From assembly GCF_004101785.1 (NCBI RefSeq), contig NZ_CP035130.1, positions 124,001 to 188,000 on the forward strand: a stretch of DNA of 64,000 nucleotides. Reading direction: 5' to 3'. Positions 1 through 8,669 of the stretch are shown here, one piece after another. This DNA comes from Gudongella oleilytica. GTDB taxonomy: Bacteria; Bacillota; Clostridia; Tissierellales; Tissierellaceae. Position 1 is the stretch's first letter, and each line of letters starts with the position of its first letter. The notes below the pieces were generated by a model, which did not search any database, was not told where the DNA came from, and was given only the letters and a program-made list of their open reading frames with translations. The position numbers and the translations under genes are program-made.

Positions 1-1
1 A

Positions 2-3000
2 CCTACATATGAAGAGCAGCTTAATTACTATATAGATACAGTCAGCGACAAGATATCCGATATGGATTTAAATACAATTACTGAAATCAACGATTTTTTT
101 AGGATGAACAGTAAGAATCTACAGATAACAAATCTTAATAAATGTGATATCTATAAAGTTTACAATAAAATCTCATTTGATGATACATATTTTGAAATTG
201 AACTGGATGAAGTTGTAGCAGGGAAAGCTGAATCGAGATTTTCATTTAATAATAAAATAATTGAATACCTTGATGTAAAAATTGATGAAATTATGGCAAA
301 TCCAAAAGTATATAGACCTATAAATGATAACATTTCATCTCATAACTTGATTTCAGAAATTGAGTATGAAGAATTTTTGGATATGTTTAGGAATAAAGAT
401 ATCCCAAGGCCGAATTTTAATATAGATCTATTAATCAATACCAAACTAGTGGGTGAAGGGAAATATAGGATTAGTGCCAGTCTAATAAACAAGACCGAGT
501 CCAACATTGTGAGCAGGAACCTGGATAAAGCACCATATCTACCAATACTATTCAACTCTGGGGTGGAAATTTGCTTACAAAATGCTGAATATAGGGACAT
601 CGAGTTAGATTATTTCTTGGATGATTATAAGTATAATAAAACTACAAAGGGTATTGGGACCAACTGTAGCATAGAATTCGATGCAGAATCGAATAAACTT
701 GTTAGTACCAACATTCCTATGTTCATTCAAAAAAGACTCAAAACTAGAGAAGATCTATCAGTTAAATTTATGGAGCTAATTGAAGATCCTGTAACTGTTT
801 TGAATAAAGTTGCTAAGAGGATGGAAAAAGAATTAGATCAATGGGTTATCGATTATGAGACGAAGAAAGATCATCTGGTTTCAGACCGTGAACATCTAGA
901 ATCAGCACAAAGAACTTATACTGAGGAAATAAAGAGTTTTGAATTCGAAATAAAGAGATTTAAGTATGGTATTGAACAAATTAAGAATAGAGAAATGGTA
1001 AGAAAATCATTCATTAATATGAACAAAGCCTTTAAGAATACCTCTGATAAGTATGATAGTTGGAGACTTTTCCAGTTAGTATTCATCGTTTCAGTGATCC
1101 CAGATATAATTTCTACGCATTATGGAGAAGACGACATAGATAAATCATTCATAGATATGGTTGATTTGTTGTACTTCCCAACAGGTGGAGGAAAAACAGA
1201 AGCTTTCATAGGCTGCATAATTTTCACTTTATTCTTTGATAGAATAAGAGGAAAAAAGTCAGGCGTCTCTGGCCTTATTAAATATCCACTTAGGTTATTG
1301 TCTGTGCAACAAATAGATAGGTTGGCCAATGTCTTGGCAAGTGCTGAGATAATAAGAGAGCAGGAAGCAAAAATATTCGATGGGGATAGATTTTCCCTTG
1401 GATATTTTGTTGGAGATTCTAATACTCCAAATAAACTTACGGAGACATCTCTTCAAAATTATCTTTCCAAATCACAAGAACAACTTAATGATGAGCTAAG
1501 GATCATAGACTACTGCCCATTTTGCAAGCAGAAGTCTATTAATATTGCAGTTAATGAAGAGTCTCTAAGAATCATTCACACTTGTAACACTGAGGGGTGT
1601 CCCTCAAAAGGGGAGGTTCCGTTGATAATTGTAGACAACGAAATTTATAGATACCTCCCTTCAGTAATCATAAGCACAATAGATAAGATAGCATCAATAG
1701 GATTTCAATCAAACTTTAGAAACATTTTGGGGGATGTTTTTCATAAATGTCCTAAGCATGGATATACAAGTAAGAAGACTTGTACTGAAAAGGACTTGTG
1801 CAAAGTTGATGTGACAGAATTCATAGATGTTGAACTCTTTGACCCTTCACCTTCGCTAATTATTCAAGATGAGGTTCACTTAATTAGAGAGTCATTAGGA
1901 ACTTTTAATTCTCACTACGAAACTTTAATACAGTATATGCTTGAAAATCTATGTCGTAGTAATAAAAAAGTCAAAGTAATTGGAGCTACTGCAACAATAT
2001 CTAACTATGAAAAACAAATTTTAGACCTTTACAATAAACGACCAGTTAGGTTCCCAAGTAAATCACCTTTCATTGGTAAGGATTTTTACTCATATACTGA
2101 TGACAATGATATTAATAGGATCATATTATCATATGCACCGTTTGGTAGATCAATTATGGACTCTGTTGTATATTCTTTGAAATATTTACGGAAAATAGTT
2201 CAAAAATACTATAGCGATATTGATTTAGTAAAAAAAATTAGTGGAATATACGTTGATTCTGATGAAGAAGCATTTGAGATTGTGAAAGATTATTGGATTT
2301 TTTTAGAGTACAACAATGTCAGAATAGATGGAAATAGAGTTATAAATGCAATTGAAAATATAATCAATCCTCAGTTAAGTGATGAGAATTTCAAGGAATT
2401 TGACATTAGAAAAATGACAGGAGATGAAAATTTCCAGGATGTAAGGAAAATATTGTCAGAAATTGAAAATAATGATGAAGTATTTGATGGGGTCAACCTT
2501 ATTGCTGCAACTAGTATGATTTCACACGGAGTAGACGCTGAAAGATTTAATATGATGATGTTTTTCGGTATGCCAAACAATACTGCAGAATATATACAAG
2601 CATATTCGAGGGTAGGTAGAAAATATCCAGGTATTGTAATAGATATTATTAGACCAACTAGAGCTAAGGATATGTCTTATCTTAAATTCTTCGTAAAATT
2701 CCATGAGTTTAAAGACATCTTAATAGAACCTGTTCCGATCAACAGGTGGGCATCCAAAGCTATAGAGAGCACTTTAACAGGAATAGTATCAGCCATTCTT
2801 ATTAACAATTATGATCTTAAGTACCAATATGAATATGGTAATATTTATGATATGAAGGTCTTCAAAAAACTGGTAGAGGCTGAACTTATTAATATAGAAG
2901 AGCTTACAAATCACGTTTTAAAAGCATATGCTTGTGAGCTTGAAGACGGTGGGAATAGCAACCCAAGCTACTACTATAAAGAATTCATTATAAGTAGCAT

Positions 3001-3154
3001 TAATAGGATATATGAGTCAGTTAGAGATAAGACATTTAGCGATGAGTACTATTATCTGCCTAGCAAGGGGATTAGTCTTCTTGACAACAGGCTAAGTCCA
3101 GCTATGACCAGCTTAAGGTATACCGAGAATAGTGTAAATATCGAATTGAGGTGA
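2..3154 (+). CDS. DrmA-like SF2 helicase of a defence operon, 5'-truncated by the window edge
   Basis: Superfamily 2 helicase, probably an ATP-dependent DNA translocase. Numbering from the ATG at 62, it shows Walker A PTGGGKTEAF (about 373), a Cys pair region (CPFCK, CNTEGC, about 480-515), the DEAH-like box QDEVHLI (about 602), GATATI (motif III), ISHGVD (motif V) and YSRVGRKYPG (motif VI, about 849). The TGGGKTEA and SRVGRKYPG signatures are those of helicases paired with DUF1998 proteins, such as DrmA of DISARM. The frame stays open from base 2 through the ATG at 62, and no ribosome binding site precedes that ATG. The true N-terminus therefore lies outside the window, and 1050 residues are visible. 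The stop overlaps the ribosome binding site of the next gene, so the two are coupled. Family confident; the DrmA label is inferred from the neighbour and motifs. Confidence 0.78.
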   Translation, partial: PTYEEQLNYYIDTVSDKISDMDLNTITEINDFFRMNSKNLQITNLNKCDIYKVYNKISFDDTYFEIELDEVVAGKAESRFSFNNKIIEYLDVKIDEIMANPKVYRPINDNISSHNLISEIEYEEFLDMFRNKDIPRPNFNIDLLINTKLVGEGKYRISASLINKTESNIVSRNLDKAPYLPILFNSGVEICLQNAEYRDIELDYFLDDYKYNKTTKGIGTNCSIEFDAESNKLVSTNIPMFIQKRLKTREDLSVKFMELIEDPVTVLNKVAKRMEKELDQWVIDYETKKDHLVSDREHLESAQRTYTEEIKSFEFEIKRFKYGIEQIKNREMVRKSFINMNKAFKNTSDKYDSWRLFQLVFIVSVIPDIISTHYGEDDIDKSFIDMVDLLYFPTGGGKTEAFIGCIIFTLFFDRIRGKKSGVSGLIKYPLRLLSVQQIDRLANVLASAEIIREQEAKIFDGDRFSLGYFVGDSNTPNKLTETSLQNYLSKSQEQLNDELRIIDYCPFCKQKSINIAVNEESLRIIHTCNTEGCPSKGEVPLIIVDNEIYRYLPSVIISTIDKIASIGFQSNFRNILGDVFHKCPKHGYTSKKTCTEKDLCKVDVTEFIDVELFDPSPSLIIQDEVHLIRESLGTFNSHYETLIQYMLENLCRSNKKVKVIGATATISNYEKQILDLYNKRPVRFPSKSPFIGKDFYSYTDDNDINRIILSYAPFGRSIMDSVVYSLKYLRKIVQKYYSDIDLVKKISGIYVDSDEEAFEIVKDYWIFLEYNNVRIDGNRVINAIENIINPQLSDENFKEFDIRKMTGDENFQDVRKILSEIENNDEVFDGVNLIAATSMISHGVDAERFNMMMFFGMPNNTAEYIQAYSRVGRKYPGIVIDIIRPTRAKDMSYLKFFVKFHEFKDILIEPVPINRWASKAIESTLTGIVSAILINNYDLKYQYEYGNIYDMKVFKKLVEAELINIEELTNHVLKAYACELEDGGNSNPSYYYKEFIISSINRIYESVRDKTFSDEYYYLPSKGISLLDNRLSPAMTSLRYTENSVNIELR

Positions 3155-3158
3155 GATT

Positions 3159-5102
3159 ATGTCGAGATTAATGGAACGTAGTATACATCAAGCTTTATAC
3201 AAATATTTACCCGAACAGTGGGGTGACTTTTATGACAAGGATGCTAGGATATCATACTCAATGAAAGTAACAGATTGGAATAGCAAACCACTTGAGAATA
3301 TTAACAAAGAACGTATTTTTAGTGAAGTAAAGAATGAAGTTACTCAGTTTATGCTTAGGGGTGGGAGAGTTACAGGGTTGAATCCTGCCACCATGAATTC
3401 ATCCAATTTCGTTGTACTAACACCGAAAGCATCTGGTAATCCTCAAATACCAGATATTGTTTCTAGTGTCAGCCCATTGACATTTTTTTGTACCAAATGT
3501 CACTCTGTGAAAGTATTCTCAAATAGTAGTTTTTTTATTAATAATCCTCGAAATGCAAAGTGTGACAAACCAGGATGTAATGGTGAATTAAAACAAATAG
3601 GGTTAATTTACGCATGCACTTGTGGGTGGGCTGGTCCTTTAATACCGAATAAGTGCACAACTACTGGGCATGGAATTCAGCATTTAACTTATAGGGCAGG
3701 TGAATTCAAATTTACTTGCAAGCTTGATGGGGTTAAAGTTGAAATGATGAAACGTTGCCCTGAGTGCAATACTAATTTATTCCCTAAGAATATTGCAACT
3801 GGAGATATATTTGTACCATTTAACTTTACTATGATTGAGTTGTTGGAACAGTTAGAAGAAAAGTTTGTTTTAGAAATTCAAAATTCTTCATATGTTGTTA
3901 TCTCGAAATGGATAGGAAGAACAGGAGAAGAAGAATATAGAAAAATATTAAAATTTGATAAGAATGATGATGAAATGTTTAAAGAAATTGAAGACAATCT
4001 ATGTAAATCTCTAATTGAAAATGGATTACCGGAAGACCAAGCGAGAGCAATAGCCAGATCAACTGTTCAAAAGAATAACCCAGAAAGTATTCTTGATAAG
4101 AAGGCAAACGAAGTAAAACCATTGATACATGCAAACCATCTTGCTAATGAGTATACTCTCAAGAAAACGGCAATTTCAATATTAGAGTACAACACAATTC
4201 TTGATAGTGGCGTTGGTATTTCAATTCTTGAGGGAGCCAACAAAGCTCTTCAAGAAAACAGCATTTTTTCTATTGAGGAATACCTTGAGATCGAGAAAAA
4301 ATATGGATTTAAAAGCATCAAAGCATGCGGTAATATCCCAATACTAAATTGCGTTTATGGATATACACGTTTAGGCTATGACCCAAAGGATTTACCCAAT
4401 GGTGGTCTAACTTTGAGAGCAATAAAACAAGAAACACCGGGACAGCGGAATGTGTATGCAACAAGGCTAACAACAGAAGGAATTCTATTTGAGCTGGATA
4501 GAGCTAGAATTATTAAATGGCTTATTGACAATGGTATTTTGGATGAAAACCAAGCACCAGATGTTGATAATGATGAGGAGTTGAAACTATGGTTTATAAA
4601 CAATATCGACTTAGGTGCAATAAATTCCTTCTCAAAAATTGATAAGTATAGCAGCAAGTACACATACTATGTTTATAACCTAATACATAGCCTGAGCCAT
4701 GCTCTAATCAAAGAATCTGAGGACTTTAGTGGATTGGATAAAAATTCTTTGGCAGAGTATCTATTCCCTTCAGTACCAGCGTTCTTCATCTATTGCCAGA
4801 ATACCCAAGGCACAAGTCTTGGATCTTTATTCTCTTTATTTGGATCAGTACTACACAAATGGTTGTCAAAGACAAATGAAAATATGAATAAATGTGTTTT
4901 TGACCCTATATGCATCGATGGAGTAAGACGTGGAGAGCAAGGCGGATTAGTAGGTGATGACACAGATATTTCATGTATAGGTTGTTTGTATATTAATGAG
5001 GTATCGTGCAGACACTTCAATAAGGACTTAAACAGAAGATTTATAATCGGATACACGGATGTTAACGATAACAAGACTTATGGCTATTGGGAGGAATACT
5101 AA
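3159..5102 (+). CDS. DrmB-like DUF1998 protein, partner of the upstream helicase
   Basis: This 647-residue protein starts 4 bases after the helicase stop, and its GAGGTGA ribosome binding site lies over that stop. The N-terminal third carries several Cys motifs (FFCTKCHS about 108-115, then CDKPGCNG, CTCGW, RCPECNTN) consistent with zinc ribbons. The C-terminal 150 residues hold the DUF1998 signature: a HSLSHALIKES helix, a Q-G-x-S-L-G stretch, and a terminal C-x-G-C...C-R-H-F-N cluster. In DISARM, DrmA and DrmB form a DNA-binding complex; that role is transferred here by analogy. The last base of the stop codon is shared with the next gene's ATG, which indicates translational coupling. Domain assignment is good. 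Assignment to canonical DISARM is not, because no methyltransferase or DrmC is visible. Confidence 0.75.
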   Translation: MSRLMERSIHQALYKYLPEQWGDFYDKDARISYSMKVTDWNSKPLENINKERIFSEVKNEVTQFMLRGGRVTGLNPATMNSSNFVVLTPKASGNPQIPDIVSSVSPLTFFCTKCHSVKVFSNSSFFINNPRNAKCDKPGCNGELKQIGLIYACTCGWAGPLIPNKCTTTGHGIQHLTYRAGEFKFTCKLDGVKVEMMKRCPECNTNLFPKNIATGDIFVPFNFTMIELLEQLEEKFVLEIQNSSYVVISKWIGRTGEEEYRKILKFDKNDDEMFKEIEDNLCKSLIENGLPEDQARAIARSTVQKNNPESILDKKANEVKPLIHANHLANEYTLKKTAISILEYNTILDSGVGISILEGANKALQENSIFSIEEYLEIEKKYGFKSIKACGNIPILNCVYGYTRLGYDPKDLPNGGLTLRAIKQETPGQRNVYATRLTTEGILFELDRARIIKWLIDNGILDENQAPDVDNDEELKLWFINNIDLGAINSFSKIDKYSSKYTYYVYNLIHSLSHALIKESEDFSGLDKNSLAEYLFPSVPAFFIYCQNTQGTSLGSLFSLFGSVLHKWLSKTNENMNKCVFDPICIDGVRRGEQGGLVGDDTDISCIGCLYINEVSCRHFNKDLNRRFIIGYTDVNDNKTYGYWEEY

Positions 5103-6709
5103 TGGCAATAATGTATCCAGAGTCAATTGAAACCTATAATCCAACAGAATCTGAACGATATATTTACAATAAACTTAAGAGTATACTACCAGACAGCTAT
5201 CGCGTTTTCTATTCAATTAAATGGTATACCTTGATAAATAATATACGTGTTGATAGTGAAAGTGATTTTTTAGTTCTTGATCCAACGCTTGGATACATTT
5301 GTATTGAGGTCAAAGGTGGAGAATCCATATTAGTTGAGGGAGATAAATGGATTTTGAAACTCAATGACAATGAAGAGCGGGTATTGAAAAGAAGCCCTTA
5401 TAAACAAGCTGAAGAAAGCATGAGATATTTTAAGAATTATTATGAAGAGCAGTTTGGTCATTTTTATAAGGGTGTATTTGGTTATGCAGTAGCTTTTCCC
5501 TATTATAATATTGACGCTGAGTTGGGTCCTGGGTGCCCAAAAGAAATCACAATTCAATATTCTGACATGGAACTGCTAGCGAGAAGGATTAAAGAGATAT
5601 TTAACTATTGGAGAGGTAACAATCATAATTTCATTGCTTTTTCATCTGATCAGAGGAAGAAGTTAATAAATGCTATCCATAAAAGAGTATCACTATCAGC
5701 TGCTGCTGGAGCCTTAATGGAGTACAAGAGGGCTCAACTTGAGTTAATAAACCGTGTACAGGATAACTATCTTCATTTCCTAATGAATCACAACCAGGTT
5801 TATATAACTGGAGGAGCAGGTACTGGGAAAACATGGATTGGTATTAAGAAAGCAAAAAATGATGCAAAGCTTGGTAAGAAAGTATTGTTTCTTTGTTCAA
5901 GCGCTACATTAGCCAATAGCATAAGAAGTGAGATTATAGGATTTGATAGTCTGAAGGTTTACACTATTAAAGATCTGGTAAAAGAAACCTTATCACCTGA
6001 GGAATATGATCAAGTTATTCGGTTTGAGGACCTTAGGGGAGTTGAAAATTTCATTGAGTCGAAGCAAAATATTGAGAAGTTTGACAGTATTGTAATCGAT
6101 GAGGGTCAAGATTTTACAGCAGAACTAGCTTATATGGTTCGATTTTTCCTTAAAGATCAAATCGCTTCATCTCTGTACGTATTTTATGATTCCTTCCAAA
6201 ACATTCATAAAAGAGACTTTGCAAATGAATTTGACATTAAGACTCCGCCTTTTCAACTTATTGAAAATCTTAGGAATACATCAAGTATTTATAAGTGGGC
6301 AGTTAATAGAACATCTCTAGGAGATAATGTAGTGCCAAATACTATTGAGGGTGCAGATCCTGAAAGCATTAACTTGATATCTATCCAGTCCGCAAGAAAC
6401 AAACTAGAGAATATCTTAAGGACTCTCATCGACAAAGAGGGAGTCAACAATAAAAGTATTACTATCATCTCTGACTGCGATTATTCTTTAAGTATTTTAG
6501 GAGCTAGTGAAAATCTTGGTAAATGGGAATTTGTTACTACTTTAGAGCCAACGAAAGATAGCGATATTAGGTTTAGGACAATAGAACAATTCAAAGGCCT
6601 GGAATCAGATGTAATAATATTTCTCAATCATAATGATATATCGAAGGAGCTATATTATGTAGCATATACTAGAGCAAGGTTCTACCTCTATGAAATTAAG
6701 ATTAAATAG
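5102..6709 (+). CDS. NERD-domain nuclease fused to an SF1-type helicase
   Basis: Residues about 20-130 resemble a NERD domain (FLVLDPTLGYICIEVKGG), a restriction-endonuclease-fold nuclease related to Holliday-junction resolvases. The D...E-x-K core is visible as D followed by EVKGG. A superfamily 1 ATPase follows: Walker A GGAGTGKT (about 237), Walker B VIDEGQDF (about 332), an FKGLESDVIIF segment, and VAYTRAR near the C-terminus (motif VI, UvrD/Rep type). The start is the ATG at 5102, which sits 6 bases after GGGAGGA and overlaps the DrmB-like stop. A TTG at 5087 would leave no room for that ribosome binding site. The expected role is cutting and unwinding foreign or damaged DNA. NERD helicases recur in defence islands, but this pairing with DrmAB is not one I recognise as a named system. 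Confidence 0.8.
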   Translation: MAIMYPESIETYNPTESERYIYNKLKSILPDSYRVFYSIKWYTLINNIRVDSESDFLVLDPTLGYICIEVKGGESILVEGDKWILKLNDNEERVLKRSPYKQAEESMRYFKNYYEEQFGHFYKGVFGYAVAFPYYNIDAELGPGCPKEITIQYSDMELLARRIKEIFNYWRGNNHNFIAFSSDQRKKLINAIHKRVSLSAAAGALMEYKRAQLELINRVQDNYLHFLMNHNQVYITGGAGTGKTWIGIKKAKNDAKLGKKVLFLCSSATLANSIRSEIIGFDSLKVYTIKDLVKETLSPEEYDQVIRFEDLRGVENFIESKQNIEKFDSIVIDEGQDFTAELAYMVRFFLKDQIASSLYVFYDSFQNIHKRDFANEFDIKTPPFQLIENLRNTSSIYKWAVNRTSLGDNVVPNTIEGADPESINLISIQSARNKLENILRTLIDKEGVNNKSITIISDCDYSLSILGASENLGKWEFVTTLEPTKDSDIRFRTIEQFKGLESDVIIFLNHNDISKELYYVAYTRARFYLYEIKIK

Positions 6710-6741
6710 ATTTATAAATATTAATATTGGGAGGTTAAGCA

Positions 6742-7074
6742 ATGCTAATTCCAGAGTTTGTAATGGGAATTTCTGATTATTTCGATATCCCAGGTAAAGG
6801 TATAGTGCTTATTGGACAAATATCTAAGGGTACTGTAAGGATCGATGATCACATTGAACTTATGAATGAAGAGGGATTGTTTACGGGGAATGCTACTGTA
6901 ATTGGGATTGAAAGAATGAATGAAAAGCTTGATTACGCAACAGAGAATGATGCTATAGGACTGGTTATTAAAGGAGTTAGTAAAGAAACTTGTCATTTAA
7001 GTAAGATTGTTGTCAGAAGAAATATTGAAAATATTAATGAGACATTTGCAATCATTTTAGATATACCTTACTAG
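6742..7074 (+). CDS. Stand-alone EF-Tu domain-II-like beta-barrel protein
   Basis: A 110-residue protein with a GGGAGG ribosome binding site about 6 bases before its ATG. The pattern GKGIVLIGQISKGTVRIDDHIEL, then a loop, then G-I-E-R-M, then A-x-x-x-D-A-I-G-L-V-I-K-G-V, matches domain II of translational GTPases (EF-Tu, SelB, IF2), where it is a beta-barrel that contacts aminoacyl-tRNA or the ribosome. No G domain is present here or next door. The protein may bind RNA or tRNA, mimic a phage target, or be a structural adaptor; the sequence does not decide. It lies in the defence operon between the NERD helicase and the NYN nuclease, so it probably works with them. Confidence 0.6.
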   Translation: MLIPEFVMGISDYFDIPGKGIVLIGQISKGTVRIDDHIELMNEEGLFTGNATVIGIERMNEKLDYATENDAIGLVIKGVSKETCHLSKIVVRRNIENINETFAIILDIPY

Positions 7075-7165
7075 TCATTAAAAATATTATCGATTTTGCT
7101 ATTAAAGAAAACTGAATAACAAATATAAGAAGACTTATTATGCAACTAAGTGGGGTGTGAAATCT

Positions 7166-8650
7166 ATGAACTATAATTCTAATGAAGCAGAAGTTTTTTT
7201 TAACTCGTATATTATACTCCCAAGGTTTTATGATTCTGATTTCGACGATGAGATTGATCCAATTGATAAGATTTACTACCATAATTATATTTCCGACATT
7301 TTACGTAGCAAGCATTCTTTATTTAAAGATGTTACATATAAACATTATGATCTGATGGATATTGGCTATCAAGAATCTAATTATTATCCTAAAGATTCAA
7401 ACTCACTAGTAGTTCTAAGGATGTTTTTTGAAAAGGGTTATGAACCATCAACAAGCATTAGAAATCTTAAACTCCAGCTAAGTAAGTCATTAGAAAATAT
7501 CTCTAATTGCGAGAAAGAATATGAGATTAAAAAAGCTCAATTAGGATTACAGAAAAAAGTCAATCCATTCTGGCGTTTCGAGAAAAACACAATCAAGGAT
7601 ATACAAAGAGTATTTTTAAACCATTCAAATGACATAAGAGAAATCGATGAGGATGAGCCAAAAAATAAAATCGCACTGCTGCCAATATTAGAATCAGAAG
7701 AAGAGTTATTTGATTTTGAATCTGTTAAAGATCAATTTGAAAGTAATCTATCTTGGTTTGAACAAATTGTTGATTTTTTTGATTTTTTATCTAGAAGCAA
7801 CTATACTTTTTCCCAAGACATTTTACCTTCAGACTTTTTGATGAATGACAGAGGAGTAATAGTGGCATTCATAGGATATGGGAAGTTATTAGAGAATGTT
7901 GGGAATCAGAATAAAATTAAAAATAGTAATTTCAACCAACTGAGAGTTCTGGTTAATGCTATAGTACAGCAAAATATAAACATCTATTCAAAAAACAATC
8001 CGTTTATTAAAATTTATAACAGGCTAAATTATGGTGGGGAGTACGAAAATTCAGCGATACCATATACGACATTTGAAGAGCTATTAGAAGATTTGGGGGA
8101 TGAGAATAAACTACCCAGAAGAGAAAAAAATATTGCTGTGTTTATCGATTACGCTAATATATTCACCGGGCTAGGAAAGCTCAATTTAGATTTAAGACAA
8201 TTGCTATGTAAAGTATATGATGAACATGAATATTATAAAATTAAAAGTAAAACTGCAGTAATATTTGAGCCTACGTATAACGATGAATATAGAAACCTAA
8301 GGTCAGAATTGAGAACTGAATTCGTCCATGAGTATCTTAAAAAATATGGATTCAATATAATAACCACTCGAAATGAATTATCACATGCTAAAGAAATACG
8401 AGGGGATGAAGAATATGATGTCGATGACACCACGTTAATTGAACTAATAAAGAAAACTTACCAAGAGTTTGATAGCATTTGCATCATGAGTGGGGATAAA
8501 CATTTCACTGAAATAGCCAAGGAAATAAAATTATCAGGAAGAGAAGTGATTTTTATTTCCTCAAACAAAGAATCAACAAGCAAGTATATAAGCGATAATT
8601 ATAAGTTATATACCGTTGATGATTACATTGACTGTTTTTTAATTGACTAA
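7166..8650 (+). CDS. NYN-domain ribonuclease with a large unknown N-terminal region
   Basis: The C-terminal 170 residues (about 320-490) form a NYN/PIN-like domain. It opens with IAVFIDYANIF (acidic metal ligand, about 328), has internal acidic residues (DEEYDVDD), and ends with ICIMSGDKHFTEIAKEI, followed by EVIFISS. That is the LabA/Vpa-type arrangement of metal-dependent RNases. The first 310 residues have no recognisable domain but are rich in charged helices, including a coiled-coil-like stretch around 95-125. I prefer the ATG at 7166, 8 bases after GGGGTG; a GTG at 7157 overlaps that site. The following gene begins 19 bases later. A likely role is the toxic effector of the operon, cutting RNA once infection is sensed; this is inference. 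Confidence 0.7.
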   Translation: MNYNSNEAEVFFNSYIILPRFYDSDFDDEIDPIDKIYYHNYISDILRSKHSLFKDVTYKHYDLMDIGYQESNYYPKDSNSLVVLRMFFEKGYEPSTSIRNLKLQLSKSLENISNCEKEYEIKKAQLGLQKKVNPFWRFEKNTIKDIQRVFLNHSNDIREIDEDEPKNKIALLPILESEEELFDFESVKDQFESNLSWFEQIVDFFDFLSRSNYTFSQDILPSDFLMNDRGVIVAFIGYGKLLENVGNQNKIKNSNFNQLRVLVNAIVQQNINIYSKNNPFIKIYNRLNYGGEYENSAIPYTTFEELLEDLGDENKLPRREKNIAVFIDYANIFTGLGKLNLDLRQLLCKVYDEHEYYKIKSKTAVIFEPTYNDEYRNLRSELRTEFVHEYLKKYGFNIITTRNELSHAKEIRGDEEYDVDDTTLIELIKKTYQEFDSICIMSGDKHFTEIAKEIKLSGREVIFISSNKESTSKYISDNYKLYTVDDYIDCFLID

Positions 8651-8669
8651 TCTTAAGGAGGAAGTATCG

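Noticed and set aside
2-5102. Calling the first genes a canonical DISARM system
   Set aside because: Only the DrmA- and DrmB-like pair is present. No methyltransferase or PLD-type DrmC is visible, and the following genes are unrelated to DISARM; the upstream part is outside the window.
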